Notes: a model not told the origin generated them from the sequence alone. A stretch of 41,446 bases of DNA from Parvibaculaceae bacterium (GCA_029209985.1 JARGNZ010000028.1:1-41446), one strand, 5' to 3'. Counted from the first letter of the stretch, positions 25,374 through 33,193 are shown. Program-made: numbers and translations.

Positions 25374-26588
25374 CTATTCGGTAAATTCCTTAATCTTCAT
25401 CTTACCAAGTTGCGACATGTGCACTTCATCTGGACCATCTGCGATGCGCACAAAGCGATTGAGCATAAAGAAGCCTGCAATTGGCGTATCATCACTCACT
25501 CCCATCCCGCCATGGGCTTGGATTGCACGGTCTGTCACATTCTGCGCCATTTGTGGTGCCACAACTTTAATGGCCGCGATCAAATCACGTGCCTTTGTAT
25601 TGCCAACCGTGTCCATTGCATTTGCCGCTTTGAGAGTTAGCAAGCGCGCTTGCTCGATTTCGCAATATGATTTGGCAATATCTTGACGAATGGAACTACG
25701 TTGTGCCAATTTTCGGCCAAATGTTGTGCGTTCGGTAACGCGTTTGCACATGATCTCTAGGGCGCGTTGGGCTTGCCCAATAGACCGCATACAGTGATGA
25801 ATTCGGCCTGGCCCAAGGCGGCCTTGTGCAATTTCAAATCCACGACCTTCACCCAAAATGATATTCGATTTTGGAATGCGGACATTCTCCAAACGAAGCT
25901 CTGCTTCACCGCCGGGGGAATTCATATTTCCAAATACTGTCTGGTTACGCACGATCGTAATACCGGGCGTATCACGTGGAATGATTACCGTAGATTGTTG
26001 TTTATGGCGCGGGGCGGAAGGGTCCGTTTTACCCATCAATAATAGAAGTTTACAGCGTGGATCCATAATTCCAGAAATCCACCACTTGCGGCCATTGATA
26101 ACATAGTCATCCCCATCGCTACGAATTTCAGTTTCAATGTTTGTCGCATCAGAAGAGGCCACCTGCGGCTCGGTCATTAAATAAGCAGACCGCAGCTCAC
26201 CGTTCATCAGTGGCACCAACCAGTCTTTCTTCTGTTGTTCTGAGCCGAACTTGGCGAGTACTTCCATATTGCCTGTATCAGGTGCCGCGCAATTGAACAG
26301 CTCGGCAGAAAAAGGCACGCGTCCCATAATTTCAGCCAGCGGTGCATATTCTAAATTACTCAGACCGGGGCTTAGGTCGCCGTATTCGACGGGTAAGAAA
26401 AGGTTCCACAACCCTTCTGCTTTAGCCTTTTCTTTTAAGCCATCAATACCTGGCCAATGAGTCCAGAGATTTTCTGGCGCTCGGTTCCAGTCGTGATGCT
26501 CTTTCTCAATAGGATAAACATGCGCGTCCATAAATGCTTCGACCCGCGCGATCATTTCTTTCGTTTTATCGGTATGCTCAAAGTTCAC
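25374..26588 (-). CDS. Acyl-CoA dehydrogenase of the ACAD10/11 type
   Basis: A 404-residue flavoprotein that desaturates an acyl-CoA. Family blocks are AYLMTEPQVASSDATNI, WWISGIMDPRC, FGNMNSPGGEAEL, GRIHHCMRSIGQAQ, RTTFGRKLAQRS and AIQAHGGMGVSDDTP. The C-terminal block reads RIADGPDEVHMSQLG. This ADGPDEVH form, with Asp384 where typical acyl-CoA dehydrogenases have the catalytic Glu of YEGT, marks the ACAD10/11-like branch. That branch is linked to 4-hydroxy-acid breakdown together with a kinase, and an APH-like kinase is encoded in the same operon. The start is GTG with AAGGA upstream; the nearest ATG is out of frame. Confidence 0.9.
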   Translation of the reverse strand: MNFEHTDKTKEMIARVEAFMDAHVYPIEKEHHDWNRAPENLWTHWPGIDGLKEKAKAEGLWNLFLPVEYGDLSPGLSNLEYAPLAEIMGRVPFSAELFNCAAPDTGNMEVLAKFGSEQQKKDWLVPLMNGELRSAYLMTEPQVASSDATNIETEIRSDGDDYVINGRKWWISGIMDPRCKLLLLMGKTDPSAPRHKQQSTVIIPRDTPGITIVRNQTVFGNMNSPGGEAELRLENVRIPKSNIILGEGRGFEIAQGRLGPGRIHHCMRSIGQAQRALEIMCKRVTERTTFGRKLAQRSSIRQDIAKSYCEIEQARLLTLKAANAMDTVGNTKARDLIAAIKVVAPQMAQNVTDRAIQAHGGMGVSDDTPIAGFFMLNRFVRIADGPDEVHMSQLGKMKIKEFTE

Positions 26589-26621
26589 AATGCATCCTTT
26601 TGTTTGGTACTAGAAATTGTC

Positions 26622-27359
26622 TCAAGCAAGCCCCAATCCACCATCGACCATGAGCGTCTGCCCGTTCACATAAGAGGCGGCAGGAGAGGCAAGGAAGAGG
26701 ATAGGTCCGGCCATATCGTCAGGCGTCCCCATGCGTCCGGCCGGAATACGTGCGATCGCTCCCTCACGCCGGCGCTCATTATCTGTTGTTACTTTGGTGA
26801 GTTTTGTTGCCACTAAACCAGGCGCAATGCCGTTCACGCGAATGCCGTCAACGGCCCATGCAGCACCCAATGTTTTGCACAGGCTTACAGCCGCCGCTTT
26901 AGAGGCAGCATAGGCTGGGTTTCCAATGTTGGATTTAAAACCTGAAATTGAGCTAACGATAATGATGGACCCTTTTGCATCGGCAAGAGTGTTCTTAAAT
27001 TTGCGCGAAATATGCATCACGGAGTTGACGTTTACATCCATCACCTCATCCCAGCCTTGGCGTTCAAACTCTGCCCGTCGATACCGTACAGTTCCCTGAC
27101 ACAATACCAACACATCCAACTTGGCGAATGGCGCTTCGTAAGCCTCCACCGCATCAAAGTCCGTTACATTTACGCACGCATAGTGCAGGCCCGCTAAATC
27201 AGACCCTTCTTCATCAGCATAGTCGGCGGCTGTTGGGCGTGTTCCCCAGACATGGACCTCCGCTCCTGCCTCGCGAAACTTGTGTGCCGTGCCATTACCA
27301 ATGCCACTTGACCCTCCCACAACAAGAACCGTCTTTCCTTTAAAATCAAATCCAAGCAT
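26622..27359 (-). CDS. Short-chain dehydrogenase/reductase
   Basis: A 245-residue SDR. VVGGSSGIG (13-21) forms the dinucleotide site, Ser137 lies in VSSISG, and the catalytic pair is Tyr150/Lys154 in YAASK. APGLVATKL and VDGGLGLA follow. The usual NAG is replaced by CQG (87-89), which is a mild departure. It lies between the kinase (12-base gap) and the acyl-CoA dehydrogenase (33-base gap) on the same strand, so it probably oxidises or reduces a hydroxyl or keto group of the same substrate. The exact substrate is unknown. AGAAAGG precedes the ATG. Confidence 0.88.
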   Translation of the reverse strand: MLGFDFKGKTVLVVGGSSGIGNGTAHKFREAGAEVHVWGTRPTAADYADEEGSDLAGLHYACVNVTDFDAVEAYEAPFAKLDVLVLCQGTVRYRRAEFERQGWDEVMDVNVNSVMHISRKFKNTLADAKGSIIIVSSISGFKSNIGNPAYAASKAAAVSLCKTLGAAWAVDGIRVNGIAPGLVATKLTKVTTDNERRREGAIARIPAGRMGTPDDMAGPILFLASPAASYVNGQTLMVDGGLGLA

Positions 27360-27371
27360 TTTGAAACCTTT

Positions 27372-28409
27372 CTAAGCCATCAAAGTTTGGGCGCGTTTGA
27401 AAAGCCCTATTGTGGTTGCGTGCAGTTGGTCGCCAATGTCCTTTGGTGCCTTGCCCACACAGGCACGCGCATAGGTGCCCTCAAGAATGATACCCAACTT
27501 GAAACATGCAAGAACACCGTACCAAGAAATGGCATCTAAGTTCCGTGCACTGCGTTCCGCGTAATGGGAAATCATTTCCTCTATACGGGGGAAGCCCTCC
27601 CATGGAGTGGTGCCAACCGCGCCCAGTCCAGCACCATTCGGGTCTGGCCATGTCGCCATCAACCAGCCTAAGTCCAACAGCGGATCACCAATGGTCGACA
27701 GCTCCCAATCCACAATGGCGGCCAGTTCTGGCGTGTGGGGCTGATACATCACATTGGCGAGGTGGTAATCTCCATGCAGGATACCCGGCTGAAATGTTAC
27801 GGGTACTTGGTCGTTGAGCCATTTGGCCACTCGGTCTACACCGGGCAGGCCTGCTGCCCCCGGCCATGCCTCAAATGCTGCATAGCTATCCAGTTGGCTT
27901 TGCCAGCGGCCAACTTGACGCTCTAAAAATCCGTCTGGTTTACCAAACCCTTCAAGACCAACTTTCCGGTAATCCACTTGACCCAATGCCGCAATGCCCT
28001 CCACCAAGGCCATGCCCATACGGTGGCGCACTTTGGGGTCTGACGCATGAAACTCCGGCAAGCCAGTGGTTGGATTGAACCCGTCAACTGGCTCCATCAA
28101 ATAGAACGCCGCGCCGATGACCGCCTCGTCGCCGCAGGCAGCAATCAATTTTGCATGGGGCACATTTGTGTCGGCGATGGCGGCTAAGACGCGGGCCTCA
28201 CGGCGCATGGTCTCATTAGAATTGGCCCGTAAGTGGCGCGGCGGACGCCGTAATACGACATCCCGATCATTGTGCTGGAAGCGCAGCAAAAAGTTCTGTG
28301 TGCCCCCAACCAATAAGGAAGCCCCTTCAATCGGTGCATTGCCAAAGCCTTGCTCGGCCAGCCATCCACTCAATTTGGTGAGATCGATTACATCATCCCA
28401 GTCTGCCAT
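27372..28409 (-). CDS. APH-like phosphotransferase (ACAD10/11- or LvaA-type acyl-CoA hydroxyl kinase)
   Basis: A 345-residue protein kinase-fold phosphotransferase. The N-terminal lobe has LLVGGTQNFLLRF and DVVLRRPP with a candidate ATP Lys/Arg. The catalytic loop is LHGDYHLANVMY (Asp214, Asn219) and the metal loop is IVDWELSTIGDPLLDLGW (Asp234). The sequence pattern is that of the phosphotransferase domain found at the N-terminus of ACAD10/11 and in LvaA, which phosphorylates 4-hydroxyacyl-CoA, rather than drug-resistance APH enzymes. The start is the Met of MADWDD, with GAGGAATTGC directly before it; a start seven codons earlier lacks a ribosome site. First gene of the operon. Confidence 0.87.
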   Translation of the reverse strand: MADWDDVIDLTKLSGWLAEQGFGNAPIEGASLLVGGTQNFLLRFQHNDRDVVLRRPPRHLRANSNETMRREARVLAAIADTNVPHAKLIAACGDEAVIGAAFYLMEPVDGFNPTTGLPEFHASDPKVRHRMGMALVEGIAALGQVDYRKVGLEGFGKPDGFLERQVGRWQSQLDSYAAFEAWPGAAGLPGVDRVAKWLNDQVPVTFQPGILHGDYHLANVMYQPHTPELAAIVDWELSTIGDPLLDLGWLMATWPDPNGAGLGAVGTTPWEGFPRIEEMISHYAERSARNLDAISWYGVLACFKLGIILEGTYARACVGKAPKDIGDQLHATTIGLFKRAQTLMA

Positions 28410-28423
28410 CGCAATTCCTCGGT

Positions 28424-28450
28424 AGGTCATTTGCTTTAACCGAACGACCT
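28424..28450. promoter_or_regulatory. Inverted repeat in front of the kinase/SDR/ACAD operon
   Basis: AGGTCATT (28424-28431) and AACGACCT (28443-28450) form an inverted repeat matching at seven of eight positions with an 11-base spacer. It lies 15-41 bases upstream of the kinase start, overlapping the likely 5' leader. It is a candidate TetR-type operator; the same sequence was not found at either TetR gene nearby. Confidence 0.4.
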
Positions 28451-28736
28451 ATATCTTGGATCCCTCTATTTTGTCAAGGATTTCTGCGGTTTTTCGCTTG
28501 TCTGTAGCTCTACGTACGAGAGGAATTTGCATAAACTCCCCCATTCCCTTGCGGCGCCATGCCCTTGGGGACAAGCCCAAGTTGACGACATAAAGGCAAA
28601 ATTTAAGGCCTCCCTCGCGTACTTTCTGGGCTCGTTGCGACACATCCCAATGCCGCATCCTCATGCATGTGGTTATTTTTTAAGCAAGCCGCTTTGCCGC
28701 CCCCTCTAAAAACCGCCGCATAGCCGCGCGTTTTAC
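28451..28736. other. Non-coding stretch between divergent operons
   Basis: About 290 bases separate the kinase-operon operator from the guanidine-operon promoter. I see no gene with a ribosome site and no strong hairpin. The 8-bp palindrome CATGCATG occurs near 28662-28669. An NtrC enhancer site would be expected here if the downstream sigma-54-like promoter is real, but none could be recognised with confidence. Confidence 0.5.
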
Positions 28737-28753
28737 TTGGCACGCTTCTTGAT
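28737..28753 (+). promoter_or_regulatory. Candidate sigma-54 (RpoN) promoter of the guanidine operon
   Basis: TTGGCACG at 28737-28744 matches the -24 element fully. TTGAT at 28749-28753 stands at the correct spacing for the -12 element, differing from TTGCW at the C. A start about 12 bases further on falls just before the riboswitch aptamer at 28772. Sigma-54/NtrC control suits a nitrogen-scavenging operon. The imperfect -12 element limits confidence. Confidence 0.45.
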
Positions 28754-28771
28754 ATTACCAGGGTATCAGTA

Positions 28772-28873
28772 GCTAGGGTTCCGGCCGAGACATCGGTGAC
28801 TGGTCCAAGAGCTACAGCCTAACTGGTTACAGTGGTTAGGTACACGGAGGGATAAAAACCCGGGAGGTCTAGC
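28772..28873 (+). promoter_or_regulatory. Guanidine-I (ykkC) riboswitch aptamer
   Basis: The segment carries the conserved elements of the ykkC/guanidine-I aptamer in order. CTAGGGTTCCGG is at the 5' side, with a CCGA/TCGG hairpin and the ACTGGTCCAAGAG block at about 28798-28811. A CCTAAC/GTTAGG stem and the ACACGGAGGGATAAAAACCC block follow, then CGGGAGG. P1 is GCTAG (28772-28776) with CTAGC (28869-28873). It lies 72 bases upstream of a periplasmic binding protein gene that starts a guanidine-type nitrogen operon, exactly the context known for this class. Sequence and context agree, so this is a confident call. Confidence 0.93.
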
Positions 28874-28936
28874 GCGCTTGGCTAAATCCCGCGATATATC
28901 CCGTCGCGAAAGCCAGTCTCCTAGACCAAAAAGGAG
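28866..28936 (+). promoter_or_regulatory. Expression platform of the guanidine-I riboswitch
   Basis: GGTCTAG (28866-28872), which overlaps the 3' strand of P1, can instead pair with CTAGACC (28921-28927). Nested stems TGGCT/AGCCA (28879-28883 with 28911-28915) and CGCGA/TCGCG (28890-28894 with 28904-28908) support one long alternative hairpin. CTCCT (28918-28922) can also pair with the ribosome site AGGAG (28932-28936). These pairings exclude one another, so translational control is likely. No U tract follows. Confidence 0.65.
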
Positions 28937-28945
28937 TACAGGCCT

Positions 28946-30016
28946 ATGAAACGCGTAACTTTGCTTTTTGCTTCACTCATGACATGTCTTAGTTTGACCT
29001 TGGGCGCTGGTGTTGCCAATGCGGAAGAGAAAACTCAATTTAAGCTCGCTTGGTCCATCTATGTTGGATGGATGCCTTGGGGATGGGCTGAAGATCAAGG
29101 CATCGTCGATAAGTGGGCCGATAAATACGGCATTGAAATCGACGTCGTACAATTCAACGACTACATTGAATCCATCAATCAATACACCGCTGGTGGGTTT
29201 GACGCTGTCACAGCCACCAATATGGATGTGTTGGCCATTCCGTCCGTTGGCGGCGTAGATACCACGGCTTTGATCGTTGGTGACTTTTCAAACGGCAATG
29301 ATGCGATCATCCTAAAAGACAATGAGACGTTGGACGCGCTTGCAGGTCAGAACGTCAACCTGGTGGAGCTTTCCGTTTCCCACTACTTGCTCGCCCGCGC
29401 GCTTGAAACTGTTGGTAAATCTGAAAAAGATCTCACAGTTGTCAATACGTCTGATGCAGACATGATTGCAGCCTTCCAATCTGAAGATGTGACGGCGGTT
29501 GCCACCTGGAACCCATTGGTCGCTGAAATTCTCGCCATGCCCGGTGCGCACAAAGTCTTCGATTCATCCGATATTCCCGGTGAAATCATCGACCTAACGG
29601 CTGTGAACACACAAACCCTCAGCGACAACCCTGCGTTTGGTAAAGCGCTCGCGGGCGCTTGGTATGAGACCATGGCGATTATGGCCTCAGACACGCCTGA
29701 AGGGGCAGAAGCACGCGCCGCCATGGGGGCAGCCTCTGGAACAGACCTTGCGGGCTACGACTTCCAACTTGCCTCCACGCAAATGTTCTACGCGCCGGCG
29801 GATGCTGTCGCCTTCACAACCTCCCCAGACATTTCCACAACCATGGACGCTGTGCGGACCTTCTTATTTGACCGTGGCCTGCTTGGCGAGGGCGCGCCCT
29901 CTGTGGATGTTGTCGGGATTGCGTTCCCAGATGGCACCGTACTGGGCGACAAGGGGAACGTAAAAATGCGTTTTAATTCTGAGTACATGAGCATGGCTGC
30001 TGACGGCAGCTTGTAA
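28946..30016 (+). CDS. ABC transporter periplasmic binding protein (NitT/TauT family), probable guanidine binder
   Basis: A 356-residue exported protein. A signal peptide of about 26 residues (GVANA-EE) is followed by FKLAWSIYVGWMPWGWAEDQGI, a typical opening of NitT/TauT-type binding proteins. A two-lobe body has GGFDAVTATNMDVLAIP and TWNPLVAEIL. Homologues in such clusters are commonly labelled urea transporters. The upstream guanidine-I riboswitch and downstream carboxyguanidine deiminase genes make guanidine or a guanidine derivative the better substrate guess. AGGAG lies nine bases before the ATG and may be masked by the riboswitch. It is the first gene of the operon and is 43 bases before the permease. 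Confidence 0.88.
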   Translation: MKRVTLLFASLMTCLSLTLGAGVANAEEKTQFKLAWSIYVGWMPWGWAEDQGIVDKWADKYGIEIDVVQFNDYIESINQYTAGGFDAVTATNMDVLAIPSVGGVDTTALIVGDFSNGNDAIILKDNETLDALAGQNVNLVELSVSHYLLARALETVGKSEKDLTVVNTSDADMIAAFQSEDVTAVATWNPLVAEILAMPGAHKVFDSSDIPGEIIDLTAVNTQTLSDNPAFGKALAGAWYETMAIMASDTPEGAEARAAMGAASGTDLAGYDFQLASTQMFYAPADAVAFTTSPDISTTMDAVRTFLFDRGLLGEGAPSVDVVGIAFPDGTVLGDKGNVKMRFNSEYMSMAADGSL

Positions 30017-30059
30017 AATTGAGATCAGCCGCACCTTTCACGACACCGCGAGACATATT

Positions 30060-30905
30060 ATGCCCGAAGCGACATCGCAAAAAGTGCGACTGATCAACAA
30101 ACGACCCAACCAAGCCGGAGGGCGGCTGCTGATGCTGCTGCCCTTCGCCCTTCTGCTGATCGCTTATGCGGTTGGCTCTGAAATCCGTTTGTCCGACAAT
30201 CCCAACGACAAACTTCTACCAAGCTTCCCCACACTTTATGAAGCTGTGCAACGCATGGCTTTTGAACCAGACAAACGAACAGGCAATTATCTGCTTTGGC
30301 AAGATACTGTCGCCAGTCTGATGCGCCTCAGCATTGGTGTTTTGGTGGCTACCCTCATGGGCAGCATTGTGGGCATTGCTGTGGGGTTGATCCCTTACGT
30401 CAATCGAACAATGTCGGCGTTCATCTCCGTTCTAGCGATGATCCCGCCGCTTGCGGTCTTACCCATTCTCTTCATTACCTTTGGACTTGGAGAGCTGGCT
30501 AAAATCGTGCTGATCGTTTTTGGCATCGCCCCCTTTATGATGCGCGATATCGCGCTCAGGGTTGGCGAATTGCCGTCAGAACAAATTGTAAAGGCGCAAA
30601 CTTTAGGGGCCTCCACGTGGCATATCGCATGGCGCATTGTGCTGCCACAAATGTGGCCACGTATTATTGATGCGTTGCGTTTGTCGCTGGGCACCGCTTG
30701 GCTGTTCCTCATTGCAGCAGAAGCGATTGCCGCACAAAGCGGCCTTGGGTATAGGATTTTCCTTTTACGCAGATACCTCGCGATGGATGTCATCCTGCCT
30801 TATGTCGCGTGGATTACGTTTCTCGCTGTGCTCTTCGACTACACATTGCAAAAATTTCAAATCATCGCATTCCCTTGGTTTGCTGTAGGGAGGTCGTCTG
30901 AATGA
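30060..30905 (+). CDS. ABC transporter permease (NitT/TauT family)
   Basis: A 281-residue inner-membrane protein with about six helices. The first is at about 24-40. Later ones include GVLVATLMGSIVGIAVGLIP in part and MIPPLAVLPILFITFGLG, and the last precedes IAFPWFAVG. The EAA-type coupling loop (EQIVKAQTLGASTWHIAWRIVLP in part, about 178-200) contacts the ATPase. It forms the membrane channel of the importer with the adjacent binding protein and ATPase. Its stop overlaps the ATPase start by four bases (ATGA). Substrate is inferred from the operon, not from the permease itself. Confidence 0.9.
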   Translation: MPEATSQKVRLINKRPNQAGGRLLMLLPFALLLIAYAVGSEIRLSDNPNDKLLPSFPTLYEAVQRMAFEPDKRTGNYLLWQDTVASLMRLSIGVLVATLMGSIVGIAVGLIPYVNRTMSAFISVLAMIPPLAVLPILFITFGLGELAKIVLIVFGIAPFMMRDIALRVGELPSEQIVKAQTLGASTWHIAWRIVLPQMWPRIIDALRLSLGTAWLFLIAAEAIAAQSGLGYRIFLLRRYLAMDVILPYVAWITFLAVLFDYTLQKFQIIAFPWFAVGRSSE

Positions 30906-31684
30906 CCCAAGTCAGCGTTCAAAACCTTTGGATGGAATATGGCGATCAAGTTGTCCTAGAGCAGGTCAATTTTGAGGTCGAAACCCATTCCTTTGTTTCT
31001 ATTGTTGGCCCCTCTGGTTGTGGCAAATCCACTTTATTACGCCTCTTACTCAGTCAGGAACATGCGACCCGAGGGGAGATCTTGGTCGATGGTGCTCCGC
31101 TTCCCCTTAATCCAGATCCTGATCGCGGAGTTGTGTTTCAAAAATATTCTGTCTTCCCGCACCTCACCGCGTTGGAAAATGTGGTGCTTGGACTGGAGCT
31201 TGAGCAAGGTGGCCTCTTTGGTCGGTTACACGGTAAAGCAAAACGCCGCGCTAAAGCAGAAGCCCTGCATCACCTTGAAGGGGTTGGTTTGAAAGACTCT
31301 GCCCACAAATACCCTGCCTCTCTTTCTGGCGGTATGCAGCAGCGTTTGGCCATTGCGCAGGCTCTCATCAAAAAGCCGCGCATCTTGTTACTCGACGAAC
31401 CTTTTGGCGCGCTCGATCCCGGCATTCGTTCTGAAGTGCATGACCTCATGTTGCGCCTGTGGTGGGAAACCAAGATGACCGTCTTCATGGTCACTCACGA
31501 CTTAAAGGAAGCCTTTTATTTGGGCACCCGTGTCATTGCGTTGGATAGAACCCGCAAACGTGAAGAAGAAAAAGAACGCTACGGGGCCTCGATCATTTTT
31601 GACACCCCATCAGAGCCCGCACCGATCATACAAGAATTAGCGGCGGAGGCGGAGACTGATACGGAGACAAATCAGAACACCTAA
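30902..31684 (+). CDS. ABC transporter ATP-binding protein (NitT/TauT family)
   Basis: A 260-residue ABC ATPase. The Walker A is GPSGCGKST (36-44) and the Q-loop VFQKYSVFPH. The signature is LSGGMQQRLAIAQAL, the Walker B ILLLDEPFGALDP and the H-loop VMVTHD. It powers the importer encoded by the two genes before it. The ATG overlaps the permease stop, giving coupled translation. A 112-base gap follows before the deiminase genes, and that gap holds a second riboswitch-like structure. The C-terminal tail beyond residue 235 is acidic and variable. Confidence 0.92.
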   Translation: MTQVSVQNLWMEYGDQVVLEQVNFEVETHSFVSIVGPSGCGKSTLLRLLLSQEHATRGEILVDGAPLPLNPDPDRGVVFQKYSVFPHLTALENVVLGLELEQGGLFGRLHGKAKRRAKAEALHHLEGVGLKDSAHKYPASLSGGMQQRLAIAQALIKKPRILLLDEPFGALDPGIRSEVHDLMLRLWWETKMTVFMVTHDLKEAFYLGTRVIALDRTRKREEEKERYGASIIFDTPSEPAPIIQELAAEAETDTETNQNT

Positions 31685-31692
31685 TCAACAAA

Positions 31693-31752
31693 GCTGGGAC
31701 GACCCGGCGTCTGCTTCTTCAAGCATATTCAATACGGTTCAGGACGACCTGG
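31693..31752 (+). promoter_or_regulatory. Candidate guanidine-II (mini-ykkC) riboswitch inside the operon
   Basis: Two short hairpins both carry the loop ACGA. The first is GCTGGG-ACGA-CCCGGC (31693-31708), six pairs including one G-U. The second is TCAGG-ACGA-CCTGG (31739-31752), five pairs including one G-U. Paired hairpins with ACGR tetraloops closed by G-C pairs are the defining feature of guanidine-II riboswitches. The 30-base linker holds a small GCTT-CTTC-AAGC hairpin. The structure ends 44 bases before the ATG of the first DUF1989 gene. Its place in a guanidine operon strongly supports the call; the long linker is the main doubt. Confidence 0.72.
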
Positions 31753-31796
31753 CATTTTGGCGGACCCTTTCCGCTTCAAACGAGTTGGAGAAACTG

Positions 31797-32546
31797 ATGA
31801 CCAAACACTCTTCATCCCTCAGTGAAGACATTATTCCCGGCGGGGCGCACTGGTCGCTCACAGTCAAAGCGGGCCTTACCCTGCGCCTTACAGATATTGA
31901 AGGAGATGGCAATGTCGGCATGTTGTTCTACAATCCGGCAAACCTGTTGGAACGCTACAACGCCCCCGACACCTTAAAATGCCAACACACCTTCAAACTT
32001 GGCACAGGCACGTGTCTTTATTCAGACATGGGACGCATTTTTTGTTCTGTCATTGGCGGCACAGTTGCATGGCACGACACCGTCTGCGGCACGTCCACCC
32101 GCCAAAGTATTGAAAAAAAATGGCGTCCTGTTTCCTATCAGATGGGCCGGAACGAGCGCACGCAAAATGGCCGCGACAGCTTTCTTGTGGAAGGGGCTAA
32201 ATACGGACTGGGCAAAAGAGATCTTGCCGCAAACGTGAATTGGTTCAGCAAGGTGGCCCCTGATGCCGAGGGCAATCTGGGGTTTGTTTCTGGCAACTCA
32301 AAAGCAGGTGATTATGTTGACCTGCGATTTGAGATGGACACGCTGGTGGTTTTACACAGCTGCCCGCACCCTCTGAACAGCAGCAAAACTTATCCGCGCA
32401 AGCCGATTAAATTGGAACTTCTGGAAGCTGAGCCGGTTTCGATGACGGATATCTGTCGCACCAGTCGGCCCGAAAATATACGCGGTTTTGAAAACACCGA
32501 AACCTATGTACGCCATACAACACCGTCATCTTCAGGAGGTCATTGA
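31797..32546 (+). CDS. Carboxyguanidine deiminase subunit (DUF1989; urea-carboxylase-associated protein 1 type)
   Basis: A 249-residue DUF1989 protein. It has the opening [60 protein letters not shown], and [24 protein letters not shown] with a conserved Cys189. DUF1989 pairs next to urea carboxylase, long called urea-carboxylase-associated proteins, are known to form a carboxyguanidine deiminase that yields allophanate and ammonia. The second subunit follows two bases later. The start is the ATG with GGAG six bases upstream; a TTG four codons earlier is less likely. A guanidine-II-like structure precedes it. Confidence 0.88.
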   Translation: MTKHSSSLSEDIIPGGAHWSLTVKAGLTLRLTDIEGDGNVGMLFYNPANLLERYNAPDTLKCQHTFKLGTGTCLYSDMGRIFCSVIGGTVAWHDTVCGTSTRQSIEKKWRPVSYQMGRNERTQNGRDSFLVEGAKYGLGKRDLAANVNWFSKVAPDAEGNLGFVSGNSKAGDYVDLRFEMDTLVVLHSCPHPLNSSKTYPRKPIKLELLEAEPVSMTDICRTSRPENIRGFENTETYVRHTTPSSSGGH

Positions 32547-32548
32547 GC

Positions 32549-33193
32549 ATGATTAAGGAAAGCACACTTTCTCCTGAGACAGCGCTTCTACGCGAAGTGG
32601 TTGGCGCGGGTGATTATTGGATGCATGAGGTCAAGCAAGGTCAGACATTGCGCATTTTAGACCTTGAAGGAAATCAAGCAGCCGACACGCTTTTTTATAA
32701 CGCCCATGACACCGCAGAACGCTATAGCGCGATCGACACCATTCGAGAGCAAGGCAATGTCTACCTAACGGCGGGCACAAAGCTTCTCTCGACTGAGGGC
32801 AATGTAATGCTAGAGATCACGGCCGACACGTGTGGACGCCACGACACTTTAGGCGGTGCCTGCGCAACTGAATCCAACACGGTGCGTTATGCGCTGGACA
32901 AAAAGTGTATGCACGCCTGCCGAGATAGTTGGTTATTGGCCGTTGCGGAGAATGAACACTTCGGCATGAGCAAGCGGGACATCACGCACAACATTAATTT
33001 TTTTATGAATGTGCCTGTCACCCCCGACGGCGGTTTGACATTTGAAGACGGCATTAGCGGTGCGGGAAAATATGTCGAGATGCGGGCCGAGATGGACACA
33101 ATCGTGCTTCTCTCAAATTGCCCACAACTCAACAATCCGTGCAATGCCTATAACCCCACTCCGGTTGAAATGCTGGTCTGGGATAAGAATTGA
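32549..33193 (+). CDS. Carboxyguanidine deiminase subunit (DUF1989; urea-carboxylase-associated protein 2 type)
   Basis: A 214-residue DUF1989 protein. Family blocks are [75 protein letters not shown] and [19 protein letters not shown], with Cys191 in the conserved NCPQ motif. With the preceding gene it should form the heteromeric deiminase of the guanidine pathway. The ATG is preceded by a strong AGGAGGT at eight bases, so it is preferred to a TTG six bases earlier that overlaps the previous stop. The carboxylase gene follows after seven bases. Confidence 0.9.
   Translation: MIKESTLSPETALLREVVGAGDYWMHEVKQGQTLRILDLEGNQAADTLFYNAHDTAERYSAIDTIREQGNVYLTAGTKLLSTEGNVMLEITADTCGRHDTLGGACATESNTVRYALDKKCMHACRDSWLLAVAENEHFGMSKRDITHNINFFMNVPVTPDGGLTFEDGISGAGKYVEMRAEMDTIVLLSNCPQLNNPCNAYNPTPVEMLVWDKN

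Noticed and set aside
27372-28409. Aminoglycoside resistance kinase
   Set aside because: The HGDxxxxN and DxxLGD-like motifs are shared by the whole APH fold. Sequence style and the acyl-CoA dehydrogenase partner point to the ACAD10/11 or LvaA branch.
28449-28664. Possible 71-residue minus-strand gene
   Set aside because: No ribosome site, no recognisable motif, Arg/Trp-rich composition unlike its neighbours, and it lies in the control region between divergent operons.
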